Shown in pieces: positions 16,442-26,149 of a stretch of DNA of 50,821 nucleotides. This DNA comes from Alphaproteobacteria bacterium. Lineage in GTDB: Bacteria > Pseudomonadota > Alphaproteobacteria > Sphingomonadales > Sphingomonadaceae. Position numbers and translations under genes: made by a program. Where the stretch lies: contig JAUIIG010000021.1 in the NCBI GenBank assembly GCA_030431875.1, positions 1 to 50,821 on the forward strand, written 5' to 3'. Every line of letters starts with the position of its first letter. The first letter of the stretch is position 1. The notes beneath the pieces are model-generated. The model was not told the DNA's origin. It did not search any database and worked only from the letters and a program-made list of their open reading frames with translations.

Positions 16442-17437
16442 ATGCAGTTCCTGTCCGACAACGCCGCGCCCGTCCATCCCAAGCTGTGGGAGGCCATGCG
16501 CGCTGCCGATAAGCCAGATACGCCTTACGATACCGACGCGCTCAGCCGCGAACTCGACGCGCGCTTTACCGCGCTGTTCGGGCGTGAGTGCGCCGCCCTG
16601 TGGGTGGCGACCGGCACGGCGGCAAATTGCCTGGCGCTGGCGACCATGGTCGATCCGCACGGCGGCGTGGTTTGTCACGAGGAAGCCCATATCGAGATGG
16701 ACGAATGCGGCGCGCCCGGCTTCTACCTGCACGGGGCCAAGCTGCTGCTGGCGGGCGGCGCGGGGGCGAAGCTGACCGTCGAGACCATCGGCGAGGTGCT
16801 CTCCGGCATCACCCGCGGCGTGCACCAGGTACCCGCGCAGGCGATTTCGATCACCCAGGCCAGCGAATACGGCATGGTCTACCGGCCTGACGAACTGGCT
16901 GCAATTGCCGCACTGGCAAAGGAACACGGCCTCGGGCTGCAAATGGACGGCGCGCGGTTCGGCAATGCCGCGGCTTTCCTTGGTTGCTCGCCTGCCGAGG
17001 CGGCAGGATCGGTCGACGCGCTCAGCTTCGGCATGGTCAAGAACGGCGGCATGGGCGCCGAAGCGGTGATCCTGTTCGATCCGGCCAAGGCCGACACGAT
17101 CCGCTATCGCCGCAAGCGCGCGGGACACCTGCAAAGCAAGGGCCGCTACCTCGCTGCGCAAATCCTCGCCATGCTCGACGATGACCTGTGGTTGCAGAAC
17201 GCCCGGGCCGCCAATGCGCTCGCAACCGAGATTGCCGCATCGGCAGGCGACCGGCTGATCTACCCCGTGGAAGCCAACGAGCTGTTCGTGCGGATGAACC
17301 AGGAAGAGCGCTCGGCGCTGCGTAGCCAGGGTTTTGCATTTATCGACTGGAACGACACCTGCGTACGCATGGTCACCAGCTGGGCCACCAATCCCGACCA
17401 CGCTACGGCGCTCGGCAAGGCGATCGCTGCGCTGTGA
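16442..17437 (+). CDS. threonine aldolase family PLP enzyme (low-specificity L-threonine aldolase type)
   Basis: A 331-residue fold-type I PLP enzyme. MQFLSDNAAPVHPKLWEAM is the usual start, then GTAANCLALATM near residues 56-67, HIEMDECGAPGF, DGARFGNAAAFLG with the PLP aspartate, and SFGMVKNGGMGAEA with the Schiff-base lysine. Enzymes of this family cleave L-threonine or allo-threonine to glycine and acetaldehyde. ATG at 16442 was chosen because it begins exactly at the conserved SDNAAPVHP region; in-frame ATGs at 16421 and 16430 would add 7 or 4 residues. Its stop overlaps the GTG of the DMT gene, so the two are translationally coupled. Confidence 0.88.
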   Translation: MQFLSDNAAPVHPKLWEAMRAADKPDTPYDTDALSRELDARFTALFGRECAALWVATGTAANCLALATMVDPHGGVVCHEEAHIEMDECGAPGFYLHGAKLLLAGGAGAKLTVETIGEVLSGITRGVHQVPAQAISITQASEYGMVYRPDELAAIAALAKEHGLGLQMDGARFGNAAAFLGCSPAEAAGSVDALSFGMVKNGGMGAEAVILFDPAKADTIRYRRKRAGHLQSKGRYLAAQILAMLDDDLWLQNARAANALATEIAASAGDRLIYPVEANELFVRMNQEERSALRSQGFAFIDWNDTCVRMVTSWATNPDHATALGKAIAAL

Positions 17438-18414
17438 GCACGGCCCATGCCAATATCCTGAGCTGGCGGGTGATCATCCCCTTCGTGCTGACCGGCACGA
17501 TCTGGGGTTCGACCTGGTTCGTCATCACCGGTCAGATCGACGGCGTGCCTGCCGCCTGGTCGGTGTTTTACCGCTTTGCCCTGGCTACGCCCGCCCTGTT
17601 CGTGGTCGCCATGCTGATGAAGCGGCGGTTGCGGCTCACTCGGCCCGAAATGTTGCTGGCCATGGGCGTAGGGCTGGCGCAGTTTAGCGGCAACTTCCTG
17701 TTCGTCTACCACTCCGAGCTTTACGTCACGTCGGGCATTGTCGCGATGATGTTCGCCCTGCTGATGGTGCCCAACGCGCTTTTTGCAAGGCTCTTCCTGG
17801 GAGAGCGGGTGCAGGGCGGTTTCGTGCTTGGCAGCCTGGTTGCGATTGTCGGCGTCTCCTTCCTGCTGTGGCACGAATGGCAGGCTAACCCGGATGCGGG
17901 TGTCATCGGCGGCAACGTCGGGCTGGGCATCGTGCTAGCTGTGATCGGCATCCTTTGCGCTTCGCTTGCCAACGTGATCCAGGCCAACCCCACGGGGCGC
18001 GGTGTGCCCATGGTCAGCCTGCTGGCTTGGGCGATGCTTTTCGGTACGTTGTTCGACCTCGGTTTCGCGTGGTTGACCGCCGGACCACCCCCCTTGCCCA
18101 CGGCGACGACCTACTGGGGCGGCATCGTCTATCTCGCGCTGATCGGGTCGGTAGTGACTTTCCCGCTGCACTATAACCTTGTGCGCGAGATCGGCGCCGG
18201 GCGAGCAGCCTACAACTCGATCATCACCATCGCCGTGGCCATGCTGCTCTCGACCCTGTTCGAAGGCTACCAGTGGACCCTCCTGACAGCGAGCGGGATG
18301 GTGCTCGCCGTGCTCGGCATGGTGCTGGCCCTCCGCGCCAGGAAGCAGCCGGGCGTGCAGGTGCAGCAGTCTGGCCGACTGATGCGCGGCGAGCCGTCAG
18401 AGCAGGGCGAGTAG
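17434..18414 (+). CDS. DMT-superfamily (EamA) transporter
   Basis: A 326-residue inner-membrane protein with about ten hydrophobic segments arranged as two EamA halves (residues 14-147 and 165-305). GTIWGSTWFVI at the start of helix 1 is the EamA signature. Family members mostly export amino acids or metabolites. The GTG start at 17434 overlaps the threonine aldolase stop, which suggests a linked job, perhaps amino-acid overflow; this is inference. The 3' end overlaps the SDR-like gene on the other strand by 18 nt. Confidence 0.88.
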   Translation: MSTAHANILSWRVIIPFVLTGTIWGSTWFVITGQIDGVPAAWSVFYRFALATPALFVVAMLMKRRLRLTRPEMLLAMGVGLAQFSGNFLFVYHSELYVTSGIVAMMFALLMVPNALFARLFLGERVQGGFVLGSLVAIVGVSFLLWHEWQANPDAGVIGGNVGLGIVLAVIGILCASLANVIQANPTGRGVPMVSLLAWAMLFGTLFDLGFAWLTAGPPPLPTATTYWGGIVYLALIGSVVTFPLHYNLVREIGAGRAAYNSIITIAVAMLLSTLFEGYQWTLLTASGMVLAVLGMVLALRARKQPGVQVQQSGRLMRGEPSEQGE

Positions 18415-19179
18415 CCCTTCGCGATAGGTCGGATAGTCGGGCTGCCAGCCAAGCACCCGCTTGGCCTTGCCATTCGCTACCCGCCGGTTCTCGGCATAAA
18501 ACCCGCGCGCCATCGGCGAGAGGCCTGCCTCATCGAGCGTCTTTAGAGGCGGCGGCTCCCGCCCCAACAGCTGGCAGGCCTCTTCGATCACGGCGTTTTG
18601 GCTGCACGGTAGGTCGTCCGACAGGTTGTAGGCGCCCGGCGGCGCGTCCCTTGCGATGGCCTTCATGACGCCACTGGCGATGTCATCGACATGGACCCGG
18701 CTGAAGACTTGTCCTGGCAAGTCGATCCGGTGGGCCTTGCCTGACCGGACCCGATCGAAGGCGCTGCGTCCCGGCCCGTAAATGCCCGGCAGGCGAAATA
18801 CCCGCGCCCCCATGTCCAGCCATGCCACATCGCAATTTGCGCGTGCCGAGCGGCGGCCGGTGCCTGTAGGTGCCGTTTCGTCGACCCAGGCCCCTTCTGT
18901 GTCCCCGTAGACCCCCGTTGAAGACAGGTAGCCGAGCCAGCGTCCGCCTAGGTCCGCGCCATAGCTTTCCAGCACCGGATCACTACCGCTTTCGCGTTCT
19001 GGCGGGACGGAGGACAGCACGTGACTTGCTCCGTCGAGCCCCTCCAGCACGGCATTACGGTCAGCGAAGTCGACATCGCCATCAGATCCCGTTGCCGAAA
19101 ACTGCCAACCAGCGCTTTCCGCCGCCACCTTGATGCGCTTGGCCGTGTAACCCAGCCCGAAAATGAAAAGCTTTGCCAT
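18397..19179 (-). CDS. NAD(P)-binding SDR/epimerase-like protein (YeeZ-type)
   Basis: A 260-residue Rossmann-fold protein. The N-terminal FIFGLGYTAKRI contains the dinucleotide-binding glycine-rich turn, STGVYGDTEGAWVDE near residues 87-101 is the extended-SDR catalytic region with the tyrosine, and IYGPGRSAFDRVRSG follows. The set resembles the YeeZ/atypical extended SDR group of unknown substrate. It is convergent with the DMT gene (18-nt overlap) and divergent from pepN. Assignment to a specific reaction is not possible. Confidence 0.82.
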   Translation of the reverse strand: MAKLFIFGLGYTAKRIKVAAESAGWQFSATGSDGDVDFADRNAVLEGLDGASHVLSSVPPERESGSDPVLESYGADLGGRWLGYLSSTGVYGDTEGAWVDETAPTGTGRRSARANCDVAWLDMGARVFRLPGIYGPGRSAFDRVRSGKAHRIDLPGQVFSRVHVDDIASGVMKAIARDAPPGAYNLSDDLPCSQNAVIEEACQLLGREPPPLKTLDEAGLSPMARGFYAENRRVANGKAKRVLGWQPDYPTYREGLLALL

Positions 19180-19226
19180 TTGCCGCGTTCTACCCCCTCG
19201 ACGCTGCGAAGGAAGGGTCTTAGGTC

Positions 19227-21887
19227 ATGCCCATGGATATTGCCCGCACCCCATCGACCATCGAAGGCAACGACCAGCTGGCCGATGCCCCACCCGAACC
19301 CAAGGACCCGCCCGTCATTCGTCGCGAGGACTACAAGCCCTTTCCTTGGCTGGTGCCGCAAGTGGAACTGCGCTTCGACCTTGGCATTTCGTCGACCAAG
19401 GTGCAGGCCAAGCTTTCCGTCGAGCGCAACCCGGCAGCCGATGCCAACCCGGTGATCCACCTGAACGGCGACGGGCTGAAGCCGCTGACGGTGCTGATCG
19501 ACGGGGAGCCGACCGACAGCTGGCACATGGAAGATGCCGACCTGCTGTTGTCGCTACCCGGCGCCTGCCACGAGGTGACGGCCACCACCGAGATCGATCC
19601 ATCGGCCAATACCCAGCTGATGGGCCTCTATGCCTCGGACGGCATGCTCTGCACCCAGTGTGAGGCCGAGGGTTTCCGCCGCATCACCTTCTTCCCTGAC
19701 CGGCCAGACGTGCTGTCGACCTACCGTGTCCACATGACCGGCGATGCCGAGGCTTTCCCCGTCCTGCTGTGCAACGGCAACCTCGAGGCCAGCGGCGCCA
19801 ACGACGACGGCACGCACTGGGCCGAGTGGCACGACCCCTGGCCCAAGCCGAGTTACCTCTTCGCACTCGTGGCGGGCCAGCTGGTCGCCAACACGGACAG
19901 CTTCACCACGATGAACGGGCGCGAAGTCACGCTGAACATCTATGTCCGCGACGGCGACCTGCCGCGCACCGGCCACGCGATGGAATCGCTCAAGAAGTCG
20001 ATGAAGTGGGACGAGGAAGTGTTCGGCCGCGAATACGACCTCGACCTGTTCAACATCGTCGCCGTCTCCGATTTCAACATGGGGGCGATGGAGAACAAGG
20101 GCCTCAACGTCTTCAACACCAAGTACGTGCTGGCGGACGAGGATACGGCGACCGACGGTGACTTCGACGGCATCGAAGGCGTGATCGCGCACGAATACTT
20201 CCACAACTGGACCGGCAACCGCGTGACCTGCCGCGACTGGTTCCAGCTGAGCCTGAAGGAAGGCTTCACCGTGCTGCGCGACCAGTTGTTCAGCCAGGAC
20301 ATGGGTAGCGCGCCGGTCAAACGGATCGAGGACGTGCGCGTGTTGCGCGGGGCACAGTTCCCCGAGGACTCGGGTCCGCTGGCGCACCCGATCCGGCCGG
20401 ACAGCTACCGCGAGATCTCCAACTTCTACACCGCCACGGTCTACAACAAGGGTGCCGAAGTCATTCGCATGATGCGCACTATGGTGGGCGAAGAGCGTTT
20501 CCGCGCGGGCACCGATTTCTATTTCGACACGCACGATGGCGAGGCTGCGACCTGTGAGGACTTCGTCCGCGCCATCGAGCTGGGTGCCGATGTCGACCTC
20601 GAACAATTCCGCCTGTGGTACTCTCAGGCTGGCACGCCGAAAGTCACCGTACGGCTGGAACATGAAGGCGACACGGCGACGCTGCACCTGACGCAGGAAG
20701 TCCCCGCCACGCCCGGCCAGCCGGACAAGCAGCCCATGCCGATCCCCCTCAAGCTGGCGCTGTTCGACCGGGAAAGCGGGAACCACCATGGTGAACAGCT
20801 GGTTACGCTGACCAAGGCTCAAGATAGCTTCAGCTTTGCCGGATTCGCCCGCCCGCCGGTGCTTTCGATCAATCGCGGCTTTTCCGCGCCCATCACCATC
20901 GAACGCGACACGCCAGTGGAGGACCTCGTCTTCCTTGCGGCCCGGGATGACGATCCATTCGCCCGCTACGAGGCCTTGCAGGACCTCATCGTCGGCCATC
21001 TCAAGCAGGCCGTCGACGGCGCGCTTGATCCGGCGGCGATCCAGACCGCCCGAGAAGCAATTGCCGGGGCGCTGGGCGCCGTGCTGGCAGACGACAGCCT
21101 CGACGACCTGATGCGCGGCGAGCTGCTGGTGCTGCCGAGCGAGACCTACCTCGCAGAGACCATGCTGGTCGCCGATCCGGGTCGTATCCACGAAGAGCGC
21201 CAAGCCATGCGCGCGGCGCTGGGCAAGCTGTTGGAAGCCGAGTTCGTCGCGCTTCACCAGCGAGCCTCCGCCGTGCCGTTCAGCCTAGAAGCCGAGGCAC
21301 GCGGCGCACGCAAGGTGAAGACGCAGGCGCTGATCTACCTTGCCGCCGGAAATCCCGAACTGGGCAAGCAGATGGCCTGGGCGCAGTATCAGGGCGCGGA
21401 CAACATGACCGATCGCCAGGGCGCGCTGATGGTGCTGACGGGCCTGACGGGCATCGAGCGCACCGACGCGCTGATGGATTTCTACAACCGCTACCAGGGC
21501 AATGCGCTGGTGGTGGACAAGTGGTTCGCCCTGCAGGCGAGTTCGATGCACCCGTCTTGCATGGCGCATGTCGAATCGCTGGCCAAGCACCCGGACTTCA
21601 CCCTGAAGAATCCGAACCGCGTGCGCTCGCTCTACATGGCCTTCGCCTACAACCCGCACGCCTTCCATGCGGCGAGTGGCGAGGGATACAAGCTGATCGC
21701 AGACGTGATCCTGGCGCTCGACCCGATCAACCCACAGACGGCGGCGCGGTTCGTGCCGCAGCTTGGCCGCTGGCGGCGGATCGAGCCTTGCCGCTCGGCG
21801 CTGATGAAAGAGCAGTTGGAGCGGATCATGGCCGCGCCCGAACTGTCGCGCGATACCTACGAGCAGGTGAGTCGCAGCCTTGGCTGA
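19227..21887 (+). CDS. pepN: aminopeptidase N (M1 family)
   Basis: An 886-residue zinc metallopeptidase that removes N-terminal amino acids from peptides. The substrate-binding GAMEN motif begins at residue 286, and the zinc motif HEYFHNW begins at residue 322, with the distal glutamate in SLKEG about 19 residues later. The length and the C-terminal helical domain (DUF3458 type, FSFAGFARPPVLSINRGFSAP) match the E. coli PepN-like cytosolic group. The ATG at 19227 (MPMDIARTP) is the start used; a proline/acidic stretch precedes the conserved core. Its stop overlaps the start of the next gene. Confidence 0.96.
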   Translation: MPMDIARTPSTIEGNDQLADAPPEPKDPPVIRREDYKPFPWLVPQVELRFDLGISSTKVQAKLSVERNPAADANPVIHLNGDGLKPLTVLIDGEPTDSWHMEDADLLLSLPGACHEVTATTEIDPSANTQLMGLYASDGMLCTQCEAEGFRRITFFPDRPDVLSTYRVHMTGDAEAFPVLLCNGNLEASGANDDGTHWAEWHDPWPKPSYLFALVAGQLVANTDSFTTMNGREVTLNIYVRDGDLPRTGHAMESLKKSMKWDEEVFGREYDLDLFNIVAVSDFNMGAMENKGLNVFNTKYVLADEDTATDGDFDGIEGVIAHEYFHNWTGNRVTCRDWFQLSLKEGFTVLRDQLFSQDMGSAPVKRIEDVRVLRGAQFPEDSGPLAHPIRPDSYREISNFYTATVYNKGAEVIRMMRTMVGEERFRAGTDFYFDTHDGEAATCEDFVRAIELGADVDLEQFRLWYSQAGTPKVTVRLEHEGDTATLHLTQEVPATPGQPDKQPMPIPLKLALFDRESGNHHGEQLVTLTKAQDSFSFAGFARPPVLSINRGFSAPITIERDTPVEDLVFLAARDDDPFARYEALQDLIVGHLKQAVDGALDPAAIQTAREAIAGALGAVLADDSLDDLMRGELLVLPSETYLAETMLVADPGRIHEERQAMRAALGKLLEAEFVALHQRASAVPFSLEAEARGARKVKTQALIYLAAGNPELGKQMAWAQYQGADNMTDRQGALMVLTGLTGIERTDALMDFYNRYQGNALVVDKWFALQASSMHPSCMAHVESLAKHPDFTLKNPNRVRSLYMAFAYNPHAFHAASGEGYKLIADVILALDPINPQTAARFVPQLGRWRRIEPCRSALMKEQLERIMAAPELSRDTYEQVSRSLG

Positions 21888-22554
21888 GGTAATCCGCGCG
21901 GACAATATCGGCGTCCCGCACGGTTTCCTCGATGCGGCGCAAAGCGATGCGCATGAGCTTGCCCTTGCTGTCGGGGATGCGTCGGTGGTTCTCGTCACGC
22001 AGGTCCACTCGGCCGAAGCCATCACGGTGGATGCGCCGTTTCCCGACGAATCGCGACCAGAAGTGGACGCCATGGCGACGGCCACGCCCGGTCTCGCGCT
22101 CGCCATCGTCACTGCCGATTGCGCGCCAATACTACTGGCTGACGAGGAGGCCGGGGTGATCGGTGCGGCCCATGCCGGCTGGCGTGGTGCGCAAGGCGGC
22201 GTGGTTGCTGCCGTGGTCAGGCAGATGGTCTTGCTGGGCGCGCAGCCGGGGCGGATCGCGGCTGCGATCGGCCCCACTATCGCCCAGGCGAGCTACGAGG
22301 TGGGTGCCGACATGCGCACGCATTTCGACGCCGCCGACCACGACCTGTTTCGTGAAACCGGCCCCGACAAATGGCATTTTGACGTCGAAGGCTACGTGGC
22401 CCGGCAGTTGGCGGCTGCGGGTGTGGTCTCGGTCAGGCCCCTTGGCCTCGATACCTACGCCGATCCCGCACGCTTCCATTCCTACCGCCGCGCGACCCAT
22501 CGCGGGGAGCCGACAACAGGCCGCCAGATTTCGCTGATTGCCTTGCCGGAATAG
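21880..22554 (+). CDS. pgeF: PgeF/LACC1-type multicopper-oxidase-like protein (YfiH, DUF152), short form
   Basis: A 224-residue member of the YfiH/LACC1 family, now viewed as purine nucleoside phosphorylases/deaminases and also as peptidoglycan editing factor; older names say polyphenol oxidase. The zinc-site residues are visible: TQVHS, TADCAP and HAGWRG. The segment between VPHGF and TQVHS is only about 23 residues long and lacks the usual GRRGGVSxG...N-G stretch, so the protein is about 25-30 residues shorter than typical members. The start is TTG at 21880, inside the end of pepN; no ATG precedes the conserved core. Activity of this short form is uncertain. Confidence 0.85.
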   Translation: MAEVIRADNIGVPHGFLDAAQSDAHELALAVGDASVVLVTQVHSAEAITVDAPFPDESRPEVDAMATATPGLALAIVTADCAPILLADEEAGVIGAAHAGWRGAQGGVVAAVVRQMVLLGAQPGRIAAAIGPTIAQASYEVGADMRTHFDAADHDLFRETGPDKWHFDVEGYVARQLAAAGVVSVRPLGLDTYADPARFHSYRRATHRGEPTTGRQISLIALPE

Positions 22555-22747
22555 CCACAGGTGCGAGCAACATTCGCTGCCGCTAACATAAGTGTCACAT
22601 GGCGGGTTGGCATGGCGGATTTGCTCGTCTATCAGCCGCGCCAAGCCGCCACCCGGCAAGGGCTCCCCGTGCGGCTATGACAGGGTTCTCATCACGCGCG
22701 CCCAAGGCTAAGGCCAAGCGGGCGCAAGTGGCAGGCAAGGCAAGGGT

Positions 22748-23314
22748 ATGGCAACCACCACGGGCAATGCTGAAGTGGCAGACGTCACCGGCGAAGACGG
22801 CGTCCGCCGTCGCGACTTTATCGAAATTGCAGCAGTTTCGGCGGCTGGCGTAGGCGCGCTGGCTACGCTGGTGCCGCTGGTCACGCAGATGGCGCCGTCG
22901 GCAGACGTGCTGGCCGAAAGCACGACCGAGCTGGACATCAGCGCGCTCGATGTCGGCCAGTCGATCAAGGCCGTCTTCCGCAAGCAGCCGGTCTTCGTGC
23001 GTCGCCTGACGCCGGCGGAAATCACCGCTGCCAACGATGTCGACGTCGATTCGCTGCGCGACCCGCAGACGCTGGCCGAGCGGACCCTGCCCGGCCACGA
23101 AGAACTGCTCGTGGTCATGGGCGTCTGCACCCACCTCGGCTGTGTGCCGCTGGGCGCTGCCGAAGGTGAGAACAAGGGTGAATTTGGCGGCTATTTCTGC
23201 CCTTGCCACGGTTCGCACTACGATACCGCTGCGCGCATCCGCAAAGGTCCCGCGCCGAAGAACCTGCAGGTTCCCGAATATTCCATTTCCGACACGACGC
23301 TCGTGATCGGCTGA
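22748..23314 (+). CDS. petA: ubiquinol-cytochrome c reductase iron-sulfur (Rieske) subunit
   Basis: A 188-residue Rieske protein of the cytochrome bc1 complex, which passes electrons from ubiquinol to cytochrome c and pumps protons. The N terminus has a twin-arginine-like RRRDFIEIA followed by the single membrane anchor (residues about 26-48). The 2Fe-2S motifs CTHLGC near residues 126-131 and CPCHGSHYD near 151-159 are intact, and the hinge precedes them. It is the first gene of petABC. The spacer 22555-22747 upstream must hold the operon promoter, but no clear -35/-10 pair was recognised. Confidence 0.97.
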   Translation: MATTTGNAEVADVTGEDGVRRRDFIEIAAVSAAGVGALATLVPLVTQMAPSADVLAESTTELDISALDVGQSIKAVFRKQPVFVRRLTPAEITAANDVDVDSLRDPQTLAERTLPGHEELLVVMGVCTHLGCVPLGAAEGENKGEFGGYFCPCHGSHYDTAARIRKGPAPKNLQVPEYSISDTTLVIG

Positions 23315-23330
23315 GGCGAGAGAGAAGAAC

Positions 23331-24623
23331 ATGAGCTTTCCCTGGGCCAAGGACTACCAGCCGCAGAACCCGTTGATGCGGTTCCTCGACGAGAAGCTGC
23401 CCCTGCCGCGTCTCGTGTACAACGCCGTGGGTGCCGGTTACCCCGTGCCGCGCAACCTGTCGTACTTCTGGAACTTCGGCGTCCTCGCCGGTTTCTTCCT
23501 GGTGCTGCAGATCGTGACTGGCGTGGTGCTGGCCATGCACTATGCGCCCAACACCTTGGTTGCTTTCGGTTCGGTCGAGCACATCATGCGCGACGTCAAC
23601 TGGGGCTGGCTGATGCGCTACACGCACGCCAACGGTGCCAGCTTCTTCTTCATCGTCATCTACATCCACATCTTCCGCGGCTTCTTCTACGCTTCGTACA
23701 AGCCGCCGCGCGAAATGATCTGGCTGCTGGGCGTTGTCATCTTCCTGCTGATGATGGCCACCGCCTTCATGGGCTACGTGCTGCCGTGGGGCCAGATGAG
23801 CTTCTGGGGTGCGCAGGTCATCACCGGCCTGTTCGAGGCCATTCCGCTGGTCGGCCCGGGCCTCAAGACCTGGCTGCTGGGCGGGTTTGCGCCGGATAAC
23901 GCCGCGCTCAACCGCTTCTTCAGCCTGCACTACCTGCTGCCCTTCGTGATCGCGGGCGCGGTTATCCTGCACATCTGGGCGCTGCACATCCCCGGCTCGT
24001 CGAACCCGACGGGCGTGGAAGTGAAGCAGGAATCGGACACCGTACCGTTCCACCCCTATTACACCGCCAAGGACGGCTTCGGCCTGGGCGTGGCGCTGAT
24101 CATCTTCTTCGCCTTCGTGTTCTTCATGCCCAACATGCTGGGCCACCCGGACAACTACATCGAGGCGAACCCGCTCTCGACCCCGGCGCACATCGTGCCC
24201 GAATGGTATTTCTACCCGTTCTACGCGATCCTGCGCGCCTTCACCTTCGACTTCATCCTGCCGGCGAAGCTGTGGGGCGTGCTGGCCATGTTCAGCGCGA
24301 TCCTGGTGTGGTTCTTCCTGCCGTGGCTGGACAAGTCGCCGGTGCGTTCGGGCCACTACCGTCCGCTGTTCCGCAAGTTCTTCTGGTTCGGCCTGATCCC
24401 GTGCATGGCCGTGCTGTTCTACTGCGGCGGTGCACCTGCGGAAGAACCCTACGTCATGATCAGCCAGATCGCGACGGCATACTACTTCCTGCACTTCCTG
24501 GTGATCCTGCCGATCGTGTCCTCGATCGAGCGGCCCGATCCGTTGCCGTTCTCGATTACCGAGGCGGTGCTGGGATCCGACGACAACGCAGTGCTGGGCG
24601 ACAAAGCCCAGGCCACGGCCTGA
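23331..24623 (+). CDS. petB: cytochrome b subunit of the bc1 complex
   Basis: A 430-residue integral membrane protein with eight main hydrophobic helices and the fused b/subunit-IV layout normal for bc1 of alphaproteobacteria. The paired haem histidines lie in helices 2 and 4 ([19 protein letters not shown] and [22 protein letters not shown]), and the Qo-site PEWYFYP motif is present near residues 289-295. It begins 16 nt after petA and ends 20 nt before petC. Identity is certain. Confidence 0.97.
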   Translation: MSFPWAKDYQPQNPLMRFLDEKLPLPRLVYNAVGAGYPVPRNLSYFWNFGVLAGFFLVLQIVTGVVLAMHYAPNTLVAFGSVEHIMRDVNWGWLMRYTHANGASFFFIVIYIHIFRGFFYASYKPPREMIWLLGVVIFLLMMATAFMGYVLPWGQMSFWGAQVITGLFEAIPLVGPGLKTWLLGGFAPDNAALNRFFSLHYLLPFVIAGAVILHIWALHIPGSSNPTGVEVKQESDTVPFHPYYTAKDGFGLGVALIIFFAFVFFMPNMLGHPDNYIEANPLSTPAHIVPEWYFYPFYAILRAFTFDFILPAKLWGVLAMFSAILVWFFLPWLDKSPVRSGHYRPLFRKFFWFGLIPCMAVLFYCGGAPAEEPYVMISQIATAYYFLHFLVILPIVSSIERPDPLPFSITEAVLGSDDNAVLGDKAQATA

Positions 24624-24643
24624 GCTAAGGGAAAGACGAGAAA

Positions 24644-25504
24644 ATGATCCGCCTTGTTGGTATCCTGATCGGTCTTGGCTTCAGCTTCATCGTGCTGCTG
24701 GCCTTTGGTTCTGGCGTCCTGACGGTCATCGACCAGGGCTACCTGAAAGAAGAGACCGCCGAACACGCCTTCCACCAGGAGGCCCACGGCCCCGACGGTG
24801 GCTTCCAGTTCGAAGGTCTCCTCGGCACCTGGGACTATGCCCAGCTGCAGCGCGGCTACCAGGTCTACAGCGAAGTCTGCTCCGCCTGCCACTCGCTCAA
24901 CTTCGTCGCCATCCGCGACCTGCAGCAGCTTGGCTACAGCGAAGACCAGGTGAAGGCCGAAGCCGCCACGATCACCGTGCCCGGCATCGACCCGAACACC
25001 GGCGAGGCCACCACGCGCCCGGCCCTGCCGACCGACTACTTCCCGGCACCCTATGCCAACAGCGTGATGGCGGCGGCAGCGAACGGCAACGCCATTCCGC
25101 CGGACCTTTCGCTGATGGCCAAGGCCCGTCACGGCGGCCCGAACTACATCTACTCGCTGCTGACCGGCTATGCCGCGCCGTCGGAAGAGCTCCTTGAAGA
25201 GTTCCCCGATTCCGCACCGGGCGCCGGCCTGCACCACAACCCGTATTTCGCCAACCTCAACCTCGCCATGGCTCCGCCCCTGACGACTGACGGCCAGGTG
25301 ACCTACGCCGAAGGCAACCCCGAACCGACCATCGAACAAATGGCGGCTGACGTGTCGGCCTTCCTGATGTGGACTGCCGAACCGCAGCTGGTGAAGCGTC
25401 GCCAGACCGGCTGGGCCGTGCTGGGCTTCCTGCTCTTCGCTACCATCCTCGCATGGTTCGCCAAGAAGCAGGTCTGGGCTGCGGTAAAGCCGCGCAAGCA
25501 CTGA
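24644..25504 (+). CDS. petC: cytochrome c1 subunit of the bc1 complex
   Basis: A 286-residue protein with an N-terminal hydrophobic signal/anchor (residues 5-30), a c-type haem site CSACH near residues 84-88, and the axial methionine region near NLAMAPPL (about 208-215). A C-terminal helix (about 255-275) anchors it in the membrane, followed by the basic end KPRKH. It donates electrons to soluble or membrane cytochrome c. It is the last structural subunit of the operon; apt follows after 31 nt. Confidence 0.97.
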   Translation: MIRLVGILIGLGFSFIVLLAFGSGVLTVIDQGYLKEETAEHAFHQEAHGPDGGFQFEGLLGTWDYAQLQRGYQVYSEVCSACHSLNFVAIRDLQQLGYSEDQVKAEAATITVPGIDPNTGEATTRPALPTDYFPAPYANSVMAAAANGNAIPPDLSLMAKARHGGPNYIYSLLTGYAAPSEELLEEFPDSAPGAGLHHNPYFANLNLAMAPPLTTDGQVTYAEGNPEPTIEQMAADVSAFLMWTAEPQLVKRRQTGWAVLGFLLFATILAWFAKKQVWAAVKPRKH

Positions 25505-25535
25505 GAGCCAGAAGGCTGAACGGAGGAACCGGGAT

Positions 25536-26072
25536 TTGACGCGAGACGAGCTCAAGGCGCTCATCCGCACGATCCCGGATTTTCCCAAGGCCGGCATCCA
25601 GTTCCGAGACATCACCACGCTCCTCTCCCACGGAGAGGGGTTGGCTGCCTCCGTCGACATGCTGGCTGACATGGCCGCCCCGCTCGGTGCGACCAAGGTC
25701 GCCGGGATCGAAGCGCGCGGTTTCATCTTCGGCACGGCGCTGGCCCTGCGCCTCGGTGTGGGCTTCGTGCCGCTGCGCAAGGCAGGCAAGCTGCCGGTCG
25801 AGACCATCGCCGAGGATTATGCGCTCGAATATGGCGTCGCCACGCTTGAGCTGGACCCCACCATCATCGACAACGGCGAGCAGGTACTGGTCATAGACGA
25901 CCTGCTGGCAACCGGCGGGACGGCTGTGGCCGCTGCCAATCTGCTGCGCCGTGCCGGTGCGGTGGTTGATCACGCCCTGTTCGTGGTCGACCTGCCCGAA
26001 CTCGCCGGCTCGAAGGCGCTCGACGCGGCACGGGTCAATGCACAGGCGCTCGTGGAATTTGCCGGCCATTGA
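25536..26072 (+). CDS. apt: adenine phosphoribosyltransferase
   Basis: A 178-residue salvage enzyme that makes AMP from adenine and PRPP. Features: PDFPKAGIQFRDIT near residues 14-27, GIEARGFIFG near 57-66, and the PRPP loop VLVIDDLLATGGTA near 117-130. The start is TTG at 25536, preceded by a strong GGAGG about 9 nt upstream; the next in-frame ATG is internal to the fold. It lies 31 nt after petC and is probably co-transcribed with the bc1 operon. Confidence 0.95.
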   Translation: MTRDELKALIRTIPDFPKAGIQFRDITTLLSHGEGLAASVDMLADMAAPLGATKVAGIEARGFIFGTALALRLGVGFVPLRKAGKLPVETIAEDYALEYGVATLELDPTIIDNGEQVLVIDDLLATGGTAVAAANLLRRAGAVVDHALFVVDLPELAGSKALDAARVNAQALVEFAGH

Positions 26073-26149
26073 CCCTTGCGGGATATTCGGGCCTGTTAAG
26101 GCGTTGATAGACCAACTCTAGTTTTCTCGCGCGACAGGACGGGCTCTCA

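Noticed and set aside
22599-22853. Lys/Ala-rich frame upstream of petA
   Set aside because: It overlaps the start of the Rieske gene in another frame and shows only composition bias.
23115-24494. Minus-strand open frame opposite petA and petB
   Set aside because: Low-complexity translation rich in Gln, His, Glu and Arg; the plus strand encodes intact Rieske and cytochrome b proteins.
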